Positions 17,993 to 26,386 of a DNA stretch of 64,000 bases are shown in pieces. The translations under genes were made by a program, and so were the position numbers. Under the pieces are notes generated by a model. It did no database searches. It worked only from the letters and a program-made list of their open reading frames with translations, and had not been told where the DNA came from. The DNA is from Planctomycetia bacterium (GTDB lineage Bacteria; Planctomycetota; GCA-002687715): contig SXUL01000086.1 of NCBI GenBank assembly GCA_005790545.1, forward strand, positions 31,177 through 95,176, written 5' to 3'. Numbering within the stretch: position 1 is the stretch's first letter; the number at the start of each line of letters is the position of its first letter.

Positions 17993-17998
17993 TAGACT
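17993..17998 (+). promoter_or_regulatory. -10-like TAGACT, 9 nt before the FecCD permease start
   Basis: GGCTAGACT lies 9 nt upstream of ATG 18008, after the tRNA-Ala gene. No Shine-Dalgarno is visible. No clear -35 is seen. Confidence 0.35.
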
Positions 17999-18007
17999 TC
18001 GCGCGCC

Positions 18008-19015
18008 ATGTCACGCACGCGCCACGCAGCCAGTGCTTCCGCGTCCCGCGTGCTCCTTGCGCTCATTCTCGGGATAGTCCTGCTGGGCGGTGCGCTCGTC
18101 CTCGCAGCCCGCGTTGGCCCCACGTCTCTCGATTTTCAGAAGGCACTCGAGGATCAGGCCTCCACGGATCACGCGAAGCTCTTCGAACTCCGCTTGCCGC
18201 GAGCGGCCGCGGCCGCGCTCACCGGGGCGGCCCTCACTCTCGCGGGCGTCGTCTTTCAGGCGCTCTTCCGCAACCCGCTCGCTTCGCCCTATGTTCTTGG
18301 CGTGAGCAGTGGAGGAGCGTTTGTGGCCGTGCTCGCTTTCAGTGCGGGCGCAGCGTTCGTGGAGCCCTTCGCATTTCTCGGTGCGCTGCTGGCTCTTCTG
18401 CTCGCGCTGCTCATCGGACGCGCCGCGGGGGGGACGAGCGATGCCCTGCTGCTCGCGGGTGTGGTCATCAATGCGCTCTTCAGTGCCGCGATCCTGCTGG
18501 TGAACGTGTTGGTGGAACCGCGGAACCAGGAACGCATCCTGCGCTGGATGGTGGGTGGCTTCGAACAGCGCTACGAAGCGCTGGAACTCATGGTTGCCGC
18601 TGTGTCCGTACTGCTGGCGGCGGGCCTGCATTTCTTCCGGGCGCGGGAACTGGATCTTCTTTCGCTGGGTGAGGGGCTGGCCGCGGAAGCTGGCGTGGAT
18701 GTGCAGCGCGTGCGCCGCGAACAGCTCGTGGCTGGCACTCTGCTGGCGGCAACGGCGGTGGCCCTCGCTGGTCCCATCGGCTTCGTTGGATTGCTGGTGC
18801 CACATCTCCTGCGGGGTGTGGTCGGGCCGGACCACCGGCTCCTGCTCGCCGCGGGCATCGGTGCCGGAGCCGCGTTTCTCGTGTCCGTGGATGTGGCTGC
18901 GCAGGTCACCCTCGCAGTGCCACTGCCTGCGGGTGTCGTGACAGCACTTCTCGGAGGGCCGCTCTTCCTGCTCGTGTTCGTGCAGCGCCGCGCGCGGCGG
19001 GGGCTCGACGCATGA
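18008..19015 (+). CDS. FecCD/BtuC-type ABC importer permease
   Basis: A 335-residue polytopic inner-membrane protein of the FecCD family that imports iron-siderophore, haem or cobalamin. About ten hydrophobic helices are visible. Diagnostic segments are LRLPRAAAAALTGAALTLAGVVFQ, FRNPLASPYVLGVSSGGAF, the RILRWMVGGF loop and GPIGFVGLLVPHLLRGVVGPDHR before the C-terminal helices. The ATPase follows by an ATGA overlap. No periplasmic binding protein, TonB receptor or cobalamin gene lies in the window, so the substrate cannot be assigned and the binding protein must be encoded elsewhere. It may be transcribed as a leaderless message from a TAGACT box. Confidence 0.92.
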   Translation: MSRTRHAASASASRVLLALILGIVLLGGALVLAARVGPTSLDFQKALEDQASTDHAKLFELRLPRAAAAALTGAALTLAGVVFQALFRNPLASPYVLGVSSGGAFVAVLAFSAGAAFVEPFAFLGALLALLLALLIGRAAGGTSDALLLAGVVINALFSAAILLVNVLVEPRNQERILRWMVGGFEQRYEALELMVAAVSVLLAAGLHFFRARELDLLSLGEGLAAEAGVDVQRVRREQLVAGTLLAATAVALAGPIGFVGLLVPHLLRGVVGPDHRLLLAAGIGAGAAFLVSVDVAAQVTLAVPLPAGVVTALLGGPLFLLVFVQRRARRGLDA

Positions 19016-19806
19016 CGGAACTCCGCGTTGCAGACGTCGGATTCGACCGCGACGGGCGCACGGTGCTCGCCGGGGTCGAGTGCGTGGCGCGTTCCGGAAC
19101 GCTCACCGTCATCGCCGGTCCCAATGGAGCGGGGAAGAGCACGTTGCTGAAGCTCTGTGCCGGTCTGTTGCGACCCTCGACAGGCGAGGTGCTCCTCGAT
19201 GGAGCGCAGCTCGCGTCGCTTCCGTCGCGTGAACGCGCGCGGCGTGTTGCTCATCTCGCGCAGTCCGGTGTCACCACAGGGCCCTTCACCGTGCGCGAAC
19301 TCCTGCTGCAACAGCGTTACGCACATCAGGGGTTCTGGCCCTTTGCGACGCAACAGGATGAAATCGCGTGCGAGGGCATGTTGCGTGAAGCGGAGCTCGG
19401 AAAGCTTGCCGACCGGAAGCCCTCAGAGCTTTCCGGTGGTGAGCGCCAGCGGCTCGCCCTCGCTCTTGCCATGGTGCGCGACCCCGAGGTGCTCTTGCTC
19501 GACGAACCGGCTGCGGCGCTCGACGTGGCCCATCAAGTGACGACCTTCCGCCGCCTCAGAGACTTGGCCGATCGTGGCAAGACCGTGGTCGTCGTGAGTC
19601 ACGACCTCAATCTTGCGGCAGCGGTTGCGGATGCCATGTTGATTCTGGTTGCGGGCCGCGTGGCCGTTGCCGGAACGCCAGCCGAGGTGCTGCGCCAGGA
19701 TGTGCTCGAACGCTGCTTCGGTGTGGAGTTCACGGAGTGGAAGCTTGCGGGGTTGCCGTTTCCTCTCCAGTTGCCCCTGCCGCCGTTCCGAGCCGCGCGG
19801 CACTGA
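19012..19806 (+). CDS. FecE/BtuD-type ABC importer ATPase
   Basis: A 264-residue ATPase partner of the FecCD-type permease. Walker A is GPNGAGKST at 36-44; the signature is LSGGERQRLALALAMV; Walker B is VLLLDEPAAALD; the switch histidine is in VVVSHDLN. The segment HLAQSGVTTGPFTVRELL and the DLNLAAAVADAMLILVAGRV C-terminal part are typical of iron/cobalamin importers (FecE, HmuV, BtuD). The ATG overlaps the permease stop. Its last 77 nt overlap the end of the convergent GH57 gene on the other strand. Confidence 0.92.
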   Translation: MTELRVADVGFDRDGRTVLAGVECVARSGTLTVIAGPNGAGKSTLLKLCAGLLRPSTGEVLLDGAQLASLPSRERARRVAHLAQSGVTTGPFTVRELLLQQRYAHQGFWPFATQQDEIACEGMLREAELGKLADRKPSELSGGERQRLALALAMVRDPEVLLLDEPAAALDVAHQVTTFRRLRDLADRGKTVVVVSHDLNLAAAVADAMLILVAGRVAVAGTPAEVLRQDVLERCFGVEFTEWKLAGLPFPLQLPLPPFRAARH

Positions 19807-21379
19807 GCGCCACGCTGCCATCGGAGGTGGCACGGAGCCCGGGGAAGAGTGCATCTTCGCGGGCGAGTTCGCGGAACCATTCCGAGTTCTCGAGACCTGG
19901 CTGCGCCATACCCTCGATCAGCCCGAGGATGCGTGCCACATGCGTACACACGCGCTGGCGTGCGTAGTGATCAGATGTGCCCTTGGTGATGATGAAGGCC
20001 CAATCGGAAGACTGCAGCAGCAGCAATTCGCGGACGAGCTGGTCCTTTTGTGCAGCGGGAGTCTCTGCATGCGCTTGGTCGAGTGCCCGTGCCACCTGCA
20101 CCTCGAGTTCCTGCTGTTGCCGGAGCACCCATGCATTGGCGTCGTTCAGCCAGACCTTCAGGTAGCCGTCCTCACCCCATGTGCAGAGGGGTGGATCAGC
20201 CACGGCGAAGGGCCGTGCTTCCGTGATGAGCGTGGCGGGCAGCGCGAAAGGTGCCGCGCCGACTCCTGCCGCTGACTGACGGAAGAGTTCCTCGAGGAAC
20301 CAGGGGCCTTCGTACCACCAGTGTCCGTAAAGCTCCATGTCGAAGGGTGCTGTGAGGACTGCGCCATCAATGCCCGTCGCATCCTCGCCGCGGCGTGTGA
20401 GGAAGTGCCGCGCGTGCTCCACGGTGCGTGCGCGCGCGTGCTCCACATTCCACGGAGCCTTCTCGTGCAGCGGCACCTTCCCGGTCACGCGGTGATACTT
20501 GAAGCCGAGATTGCGACGCACACCGTCGCGCTTGAGAAAACGGCGTACATACGCCCAGGGCCCGTCGTAGCCGAGATCGCGATAGAGCTCTCGATACTCA
20601 GGATCGCCGGGGTAGCCCACTTCATGGGCCCACACCTGACGCGAGGCTTCGGGATCGCGCGCGAAGGCGATCACTCCCGCCGGTAATTCCAGTGGGCGGC
20701 GATGATCGTGCGGGACCGGCGGCCAAGCGTCGGCAATGGCATGGGTTTCGAGGACGGTCCACTGGATGCCGTGCTCTGCAAGCAGGCGATCGAGGCCCGG
20801 CTCGAAGGCGCACTCCGGCAGCCAGAAGCCTTGCGGCGCAGCTCCGAAGACTTCCTCGAAGAGTCGGCAGCCGAGGGCCACTTGGCGTCTGCGCGCGGCC
20901 GCGGTGGCGACCAGCGGCAGCACCGCATGGGTGGCGGCCGAAGCCATGGCCGCGATGCGGCCCTCCCGCACGTGTGCAGCAAAGAGTGCCGGCAGGTCGC
21001 CGTCCGCGCTGCGCCAGATTTCACGACACTCTTCCGCGCGTTCGAGATAGTGGCGCGCGGCTGCGGCCTCGGGCACAGAGCCCTTGAGGCGACGCACCTC
21101 AAGGCTCGCCAGTTTGAGCCGCGTGGTGAGGTGCTCACCGATCTTCCTCCGCAGCGAGGGTGCGCGAAGCATTTCGAGCAGGGGCGGGGTGAGTCCGACC
21201 ACGCAGGGTGTCGGAATCGCATCATCTGCGAGGCGCTGGAAAACAGACAGCAACGGAAGATAGGTGCCGCTCACCGCCTCGAAGAGCCAGTCCTCTTCGA
21301 GGAACTCTGGATGAGCCGGCATGTGCACCCATGGGAGGTGCCCGTGCAGCACGAGCAGCGTGCGTGCGGGACGGAGCAT
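19730..21379 (-). CDS. GH57 family 1,4-alpha-glucan branching enzyme (DUF1957 type)
   Basis: A 549-residue glycoside hydrolase family 57 enzyme, probably the glycogen branching enzyme that makes alpha-1,6 branches. The N-terminus LLVLHGHLPWVHMPAH is the family start, followed by LSVFQRLADDAIPTPCVVGL, the nucleophile region GFWLPECAFEPGL and the acid region FDMELYGHWWYEGP. The DUF1957 C-terminal helical part includes LKVWLNDANAWVLRQQ. The start at 21379 lies 2 nt after the glycogen synthase stop, so both are translated from one message. An in-frame start at 21595 lies inside glgA and adds residues unlike the family. Convergent overlap with the ABC ATPase gene is 77 nt. Confidence 0.92.
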   Translation of the reverse strand: MLRPARTLLVLHGHLPWVHMPAHPEFLEEDWLFEAVSGTYLPLLSVFQRLADDAIPTPCVVGLTPPLLEMLRAPSLRRKIGEHLTTRLKLASLEVRRLKGSVPEAAAARHYLERAEECREIWRSADGDLPALFAAHVREGRIAAMASAATHAVLPLVATAAARRRQVALGCRLFEEVFGAAPQGFWLPECAFEPGLDRLLAEHGIQWTVLETHAIADAWPPVPHDHRRPLELPAGVIAFARDPEASRQVWAHEVGYPGDPEYRELYRDLGYDGPWAYVRRFLKRDGVRRNLGFKYHRVTGKVPLHEKAPWNVEHARARTVEHARHFLTRRGEDATGIDGAVLTAPFDMELYGHWWYEGPWFLEELFRQSAAGVGAAPFALPATLITEARPFAVADPPLCTWGEDGYLKVWLNDANAWVLRQQQELEVQVARALDQAHAETPAAQKDQLVRELLLLQSSDWAFIITKGTSDHYARQRVCTHVARILGLIEGMAQPGLENSEWFRELAREDALFPGLRATSDGSVALSAARLGTAAGATGEETATPQASTP

Positions 21380-21381
21380 TC

Positions 21382-23208
21382 TCAGCCGCGCCGCCTCGGA
21401 GTTCTGACCACCGTGCTCTGAAGCAGCTCTTGCCCGCCGCTCGTCAGCAGCCGTGCTCGGTAGCGGGTATCCGGGCGGGTGGTGAAGAAGGCCTGGCGCT
21501 CGAGGACGCGCGCAGCGCGGCGTTCGCTGCCGGCGCATTCGAGATCCGTGAGTTCGAGCACGATCTCCGCGTGTTCGGGCAGTGCGAGATCCCACAGCAC
21601 AGCGAGCGTCTCTGGGTCGCGCGGCATCAAGCGCAGCGAGTTCGCACCGTAGCCCGCGGGCACGTGCGGGAGGATGGGGAGTTCCACTTCGATGGGATCA
21701 GGCGGCAGGATGTCGCGCACCCAGCGCGCAGCGCTGCCGTGAATGCGCGCATTGCTGGCCTCGCTGTAGAGGGCTGCGTAGGCCTGTGCAGAACGTTTCC
21801 AAGTCCAGTCTTCGCTCATGCCGCGTTGGATGAGTTGGGCGAAGCGTGGCTTGTCAGCGAAGAGCGCGAGTGCGTCCTGGATGCGCGCGAACAGTGCAGC
21901 GGCGGTCGGCGCCTCGAAGGCGAAGCCGGTGGCCGTGCCATCGGAGAGAGTGCGCTCTGTGGTGTCCGTGACGGTGTCTGCAAGCCCTCCAGTGCGCCGG
22001 ACAATGGGAGGCGTTCCGTAGCGCATGCTGATGAGTTGATTGAGCCCGCACGGTTCGCAGCGCGAGGGCATGAGAAAGAGATCGCAGCCGGCTTCGACAA
22101 GACTCGCAAACGCGGGGTCGAAAGCGAGGCGCGCCGCAGCACGACCGGAATGGCGTGCCTCGAGAGCGCGGAATCCTGCTTCGAGCCGGGGCTCGCCACT
22201 GCCGAGCACGACCAAGCGCACGTCGGCCCGTTGCTGCAGCACGGTATCCATGGCTTCGAGGGCCAGATCGAGTCCCTTCTGGGCTGCGAGTCTGGAGACA
22301 ATGCCGAAGATGGGGCCGTCGGTGGGAGCAAGGCGCGCGCGCGCGAGCAGCGCATTCCTGCACGCGGTCTTGCCATCCATCCGGTCGACATCGTAGTGAT
22401 GGGAAAGATGTGGATCGGTGGCGGGGTTCCACACGCTGGTGTCGAGACCATTGGCGATGCCGCAGAGGTCCTGTGCGCGGTGCTGAAGCAGGCCTTCGAG
22501 CCCGTTGCCGAACTCGGCGCTCAGGATCTCGCGTGCGTAGGTGCGGCTGACCGTGCTGATCCTGTCGGCGGCGCGCAGCCCTCCGGCGAGGAGATTGCCG
22601 TTGCCCGCGTGCAGCAGCACGCCCTCCCGCAAGAGTGCGTCCGCAATACCCGCGCGGCGGAGATCCGCGACGGGGAACACACCCTGATATGCGAGGTTGT
22701 GAATGGTCAGCAGCGTGGCTGCCTTCGCCAGCGGGAAGTTCTTCTCGACGCCGGTACGCAGCAGCAGGGCGGCGAGAGCCGTCTGCCAATCATTCAGATG
22801 CAGGATGTCCGGCGTGAATCCTGCTGCTGCGGGCACGCGCAAGAGGGCACGTGCGAAGTAGGCAAAACGGAGATGTCCATCGCCATAGCTCCCCGGCTCC
22901 ACGCCATAGATGGCGTCCTCCGCTTCGAACACGCCGCCGTTCTCGACCAGCAGGATGGGTGTGCCATCGGGAAGCGTGGATTCCAGCAGGTGAAAGGGCC
23001 GGTTGCTTCCGGCAAACGGACAAGGCACGTGTTCGGCGATGCGGCGCGCGTTCTTGAGCTTCGGGCGCACGCCCGGGTAGAGCGGCATGACAACACGCAC
23101 GTCCAAGCCGAGCGCGCGCAGGGAACCGGGGAGTGCACCCGTCACATCCGCGAGACCGCCAGTCTTCGCGAGGGGATGAACTTCGGATGCGGCGAAGAGG
23201 ACCAGCAT
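21382..23208 (-). CDS. glgA: Glycogen synthase GlgA with C-terminal DUF4912-like domain
   Basis: A GT5 glycogen/starch synthase (608 residues) that transfers glucose from ADP- or UDP-glucose to growing glucan. The donor-binding loop KTGGLADV includes Lys15. Other family segments are DILHLNDWQTALAAL, LLTIHNLAYQGVFP, GIANGLDTSVWNPATD, GIVSRLAAQKGLDL and MPSRCEPCGLNQLISMRYG. GlgA normally ends near residue 480-490. Here about 115 more residues follow, with YGANSLRLMPRDPETLAVLW, a pattern of DUF4912, a beta-rich module found with glucan enzymes. The next gene is the GH57 branching enzyme. A TACACT -10-like box 7 nt before ATG and lack of a Shine-Dalgarno suggest a leaderless transcript. Confidence 0.94.
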   Translation of the reverse strand: MLVLFAASEVHPLAKTGGLADVTGALPGSLRALGLDVRVVMPLYPGVRPKLKNARRIAEHVPCPFAGSNRPFHLLESTLPDGTPILLVENGGVFEAEDAIYGVEPGSYGDGHLRFAYFARALLRVPAAAGFTPDILHLNDWQTALAALLLRTGVEKNFPLAKAATLLTIHNLAYQGVFPVADLRRAGIADALLREGVLLHAGNGNLLAGGLRAADRISTVSRTYAREILSAEFGNGLEGLLQHRAQDLCGIANGLDTSVWNPATDPHLSHHYDVDRMDGKTACRNALLARARLAPTDGPIFGIVSRLAAQKGLDLALEAMDTVLQQRADVRLVVLGSGEPRLEAGFRALEARHSGRAAARLAFDPAFASLVEAGCDLFLMPSRCEPCGLNQLISMRYGTPPIVRRTGGLADTVTDTTERTLSDGTATGFAFEAPTAAALFARIQDALALFADKPRFAQLIQRGMSEDWTWKRSAQAYAALYSEASNARIHGSAARWVRDILPPDPIEVELPILPHVPAGYGANSLRLMPRDPETLAVLWDLALPEHAEIVLELTDLECAGSERRAARVLERQAFFTTRPDTRYRARLLTSGGQELLQSTVVRTPRRRG

Positions 23209-23215
23209 GAGGCAG

Positions 23216-23221
23216 AGTGTA
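23216..23221 (-). promoter_or_regulatory. -10-like TACACT, 7 nt before glgA
   Basis: On the minus strand GGCTACACT is followed by 7 nt and the glgA ATG. A second, divergent TACGAT (23232-23237, plus strand) faces the small membrane protein gene in the same 50-nt gap. Confidence 0.4.
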
Positions 23222-23258
23222 GCCGTGCTGCTACGATCGCCACGGACGGAGTCTTGCG

Positions 23259-23456
23259 ATGAGCCTGATCAAATTCCATCGCGTCCTCATTGTGACCTTC
23301 ATTCTCATGTGCGGCGTTCTTGGCTGGGTGCTCTGGCAGCGCTGGGACAAGCATGGCGCCACGACGGACCTCGCTGGAGCCGTAGGCTCGGCCGTGGTGG
23401 GCATCGGCTGTGGTTTTTATCTGCGCACCGTGGGCCGGAAGCACCCGAAGATCTGA
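23259..23456 (+). CDS. Small two-helix membrane protein
   Basis: A 65-residue protein that I do not recognise. It has two membrane helices (VLIVTFILMCGVLGWVLW and AGAVGSAVVGIGCGFYL), a short charged loop between them (QRWDKHGATTD) and a basic C-terminus (RTVGRKHPKI). A GGAG-containing ribosome site and a TACGAT -10-like box precede the ATG, and it is divergent from glgA by 50 nt. Coding status rests on the helix pattern and upstream signals; the function is unknown. Confidence 0.6.
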   Translation: MSLIKFHRVLIVTFILMCGVLGWVLWQRWDKHGATTDLAGAVGSAVVGIGCGFYLRTVGRKHPKI

Positions 23457-23627
23457 CCCGGCAAGGTCGATTTTTCCCGGCAACAGCCGTGTTTCGCTGT
23501 GTCAAGCGAATGGAGCGGCATAGAGCTGGATTGTGAAGCATCTTTCCTTCGATGAGTTTCCTGAGGTAGTCTCGTCAGTACGGCGATTGACTCCGAATCC
23601 CGTTCCCCATCCTGCCTGGAGACGGCC

Positions 23628-26309
23628 GTGGACAAGAGTTCCCAACCCATCATCTGGTTCAAAGACCTGAAGCGCGACGATGCGGCCCTCGTGGGCGGCA
23701 AGGGCGCTTCCCTCGGTGAGATGTTCGGTGCGCTCGTGCCCAAGGGGGTGCGCGTGCCGGATGGCTTCGCGAGCACGGCCAGCGCCTTCCGAGCGTTCGT
23801 TTCGGCCACTGTGCCGGAGCGCTTCTTCGAAAGCGTCGAGGACGACGGCCACGTGCAGGGGCTGCGGATGCGCGTCGCGCGTGCGCGCACGCTCGCGGAT
23901 GCACTGCACGCCTGCTTCCAGGATGCGGTGGTCAAGGATCACCTGGAGATGCACGCTCGTGCCGCGTACGCGCGTGCCCTCGTGGTGGCGACGCCGGTCC
24001 CGACGGACATCGAGACAGCGCTCGCTCACGGCTATGCAGAACTCTGCCGCCAGTACGGACCAGAGGTGGATGTGGCCGTGCGCTCATCCGCAACCTGCGA
24101 AGACAGCGCCATCAATTCCTTTGCCGGCCAGTGCGAGTCGTACCTCAACGTGCACGGCGCGGCGAGCGTCGTGCTGCACTGGAAGCGCTGCGTTGCGAGC
24201 CTCTTCACCGAGCGCGCTGTGAGCTACCAGATCGAGCGCGGCATGGACCCTCTCGCCGCGGCGCTCGCCGTGGTGGTGATGAAGATGGTGCGCTCGGACC
24301 TCGCCACCAGCGGTGTGATGTTCACGCTCGACCCCGAGAGCGGCCACCGCGGCGTGATTCACATCTCGAGTTCCTACGGACTCGGCGAGCTCGTGGTGCA
24401 GGGCAGCGTTTCACCGGACACGTTTACGGTCTGGAAGGAAGGTCTGCGTCGGCACAAGCTCGCCATCGTGCACAAGACCCTCGGCGCGAAAGACCGGAAG
24501 ATGGTCTATGCCGTGCAAGGTGGTGCAAGCACGGAAAGCGTGGACGTGCTTTCCGCCATGCGCCGCGCCTGGTCCCTCAAGACCGAGGAAGTGCTCGACC
24601 TCGGACGCATGGCTCTCATCATCGAAGCGCACTACGGCCAGCCCATGGATATCGAGTGGGCCAAGGATGGTCGCACAGGCGATCTCTTCATCGTCCAGGC
24701 ACGCCCGGAGACGGTGCACGCGCGCAACAGCAGCAACAAGCTCGAGCGCTGGAGCATGGATGGGACGCTGATTCGAGAGCTCACTGCAGGCGGCAAGCGC
24801 GTGCTGGCTGGCCAGGCGGTGGGCACGCGTATCGGTTCAGGGAAGGTGCGTGTCTACGACAGCTACGAAGAGGTGATTCTCCGCAAGCGCGCGCTCAGAA
24901 ACCGCATCCTGAAGGGGGAGGCGCTGGAAGACATTCCTGTGGAGGAGCGCGTCTTCGACAAGGGCGACGTCCTGGTCACGAGCATGACCACCCCGGACTG
25001 GGAGCCGATGATGAAGGAGGCCAGCCTCATCGTCACGGAGCGCGGCGGGCGCACCAGCCACGCCGCCATCATCGCCCGCGAATTCGGCATTCCGGCCATC
25101 GTGGGTGCCGAGAAAGCGACCAGCGTTCTGAAGGCTCTGGAGCCCGTCACGGGTTCCTGCGCCGAGGGCGAGATCGGCGTGGTCTATCGCGGCTTGCACC
25201 CCGTGCATGTCGAAGAAGTGGATCTCGGTGAGCCGGTCCAGTTGAAGACCAAGATCAACCTGAACGTGGGCTTTCCGGACAAAGCGCTCAGGGATGCGTT
25301 GCTTCCGGCGGACGGCGTCGGTCTGGCGCGCATCGAGTTCATCCTCACATCGGAAGTGGGCATTCACCCGCTCGCGCTCGCTTATCGCGAGGAACTCTGG
25401 CACTTCCACGACACCGGCGAGATCATGCCCGAGATCGCGGCCTTCGCGGAGCGCATCAAGGAGGAGCCGCAGGAAGAGCTGCGCGGGCTTCTCGGTGCCA
25501 TCGACCGGCGCACCGCTGGCTATGCCGACAAACGCGAGTTTTTTGTGGATCGCCTCAAGATGGGTGTGGGGCTCATTTGTGCCGCATTCCATCCCCGTCC
25601 GGTGCTGGTGCGCCTCTCCGATCTGAAGAGCAACGAGTATCGCGAGTTGCTCGGTGGGCGCATCTTCGAGCCTCAGGAAGAGAATCCCATGATCGCGTGG
25701 CGTGGTGCATCGCGCTATGTCGATCCGCGCTTCCTGCCGGCCTTCGACATGGAATGCGAAGCCCTGCGCTGCGTGCGGCGCGAACTCGGGCTCGACAATC
25801 TGCAGGTGATGGTGCCGTTCTGCCGCAGCCCCGAGGAGGGGCGTGACGTGCGCCGCCTCATGGACGATCGCGGACTTGCGCCGGAAACAGGTGTGCCCGT
25901 CTATCTCATGATCGAGCTTCCGAGCAACGTCATCGAAGCGGAGGAGTTCATCGCGGCCATGCGCCTTGATGGCGGCAGCATCGGCAGCAACGACCTCGTG
26001 CAGACGGTGTACGCCGTCTCGCGTGACGACCTCGAACGCTATGCCTACGCGGTCGATGCGCGGAGTTCCGCGGTGAAGAAGATGATCCGCGAGGCCGTGC
26101 GGGCGTTCCGTGAGGCGGGTCTGCCCATCGGCATCTGCGGCCAGGCGCCTTCCGATTTCCCCGACGAAGTGCCGCCCTTCCTCGTGGAGTGCGGCATCAC
26201 CTCCATCAGTGTCACACCCGACACCGTGATGGCGGTGCGTCAGGCCGTGACCAAGGCCGAGGCCAAGCTCTCCGAGGGAGTCCAAACCGGCGCCAAGCTG
26301 CGACTTTGA
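23628..26309 (+). CDS. ppsA: Phosphoenolpyruvate synthase (pyruvate, water dikinase)
   Basis: Makes PEP from pyruvate, ATP and water at the start of gluconeogenesis, in the cytoplasm. An ATP-grasp/pyruvate-binding domain opens the protein (VGGKGASLGEMFGALVPKGV, and RSSATCEDSAINSFAGQCES). The swivelling phosphohistidine domain contains GGRTSHAAIIAREFGIPAIVG with catalytic His478. The C-terminal barrel carries LMIELPSNVIEAEEF and GICGQAPSD with Cys837. It starts with GTG at 23628. At 893 residues it is about 100 longer than the E. coli enzyme. Upstream 171 nt hold a possible promoter (TTTCCT, 18 nt, TAGTCT). It stands alone, but GlgA, branching enzyme and Pgi nearby suit a gluconeogenic/storage role. 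Confidence 0.94.
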   Translation: MDKSSQPIIWFKDLKRDDAALVGGKGASLGEMFGALVPKGVRVPDGFASTASAFRAFVSATVPERFFESVEDDGHVQGLRMRVARARTLADALHACFQDAVVKDHLEMHARAAYARALVVATPVPTDIETALAHGYAELCRQYGPEVDVAVRSSATCEDSAINSFAGQCESYLNVHGAASVVLHWKRCVASLFTERAVSYQIERGMDPLAAALAVVVMKMVRSDLATSGVMFTLDPESGHRGVIHISSSYGLGELVVQGSVSPDTFTVWKEGLRRHKLAIVHKTLGAKDRKMVYAVQGGASTESVDVLSAMRRAWSLKTEEVLDLGRMALIIEAHYGQPMDIEWAKDGRTGDLFIVQARPETVHARNSSNKLERWSMDGTLIRELTAGGKRVLAGQAVGTRIGSGKVRVYDSYEEVILRKRALRNRILKGEALEDIPVEERVFDKGDVLVTSMTTPDWEPMMKEASLIVTERGGRTSHAAIIAREFGIPAIVGAEKATSVLKALEPVTGSCAEGEIGVVYRGLHPVHVEEVDLGEPVQLKTKINLNVGFPDKALRDALLPADGVGLARIEFILTSEVGIHPLALAYREELWHFHDTGEIMPEIAAFAERIKEEPQEELRGLLGAIDRRTAGYADKREFFVDRLKMGVGLICAAFHPRPVLVRLSDLKSNEYRELLGGRIFEPQEENPMIAWRGASRYVDPRFLPAFDMECEALRCVRRELGLDNLQVMVPFCRSPEEGRDVRRLMDDRGLAPETGVPVYLMIELPSNVIEAEEFIAAMRLDGGSIGSNDLVQTVYAVSRDDLERYAYAVDARSSAVKKMIREAVRAFREAGLPIGICGQAPSDFPDEVPPFLVECGITSISVTPDTVMAVRQAVTKAEAKLSEGVQTGAKLRL

Positions 26310-26334
26310 GACCGAGTCGCCGAACCAGTTGACG

Positions 26335-26364
26335 TTGCAACGCCGGGTCGACGCAGGCTATTCT
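26335..26364 (+). promoter_or_regulatory. Sigma70-like promoter of the choice-of-anchor V gene
   Basis: TTGCAA (26335-26340), an 18-nt spacer, and TATTCT (26359-26364) precede the ATG at 26387, with GGAG between. It lies in the gap after ppsA. Confidence 0.45.
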
Positions 26365-26386
26365 TCAAGTGCCCGGAGCAGCAGCC

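Noticed and set aside
21208..23262. Long plus-strand frame across glgA
   Set aside because: It is a mirror of the GlgA/GH57 coding sequence, with no start signals or domains.
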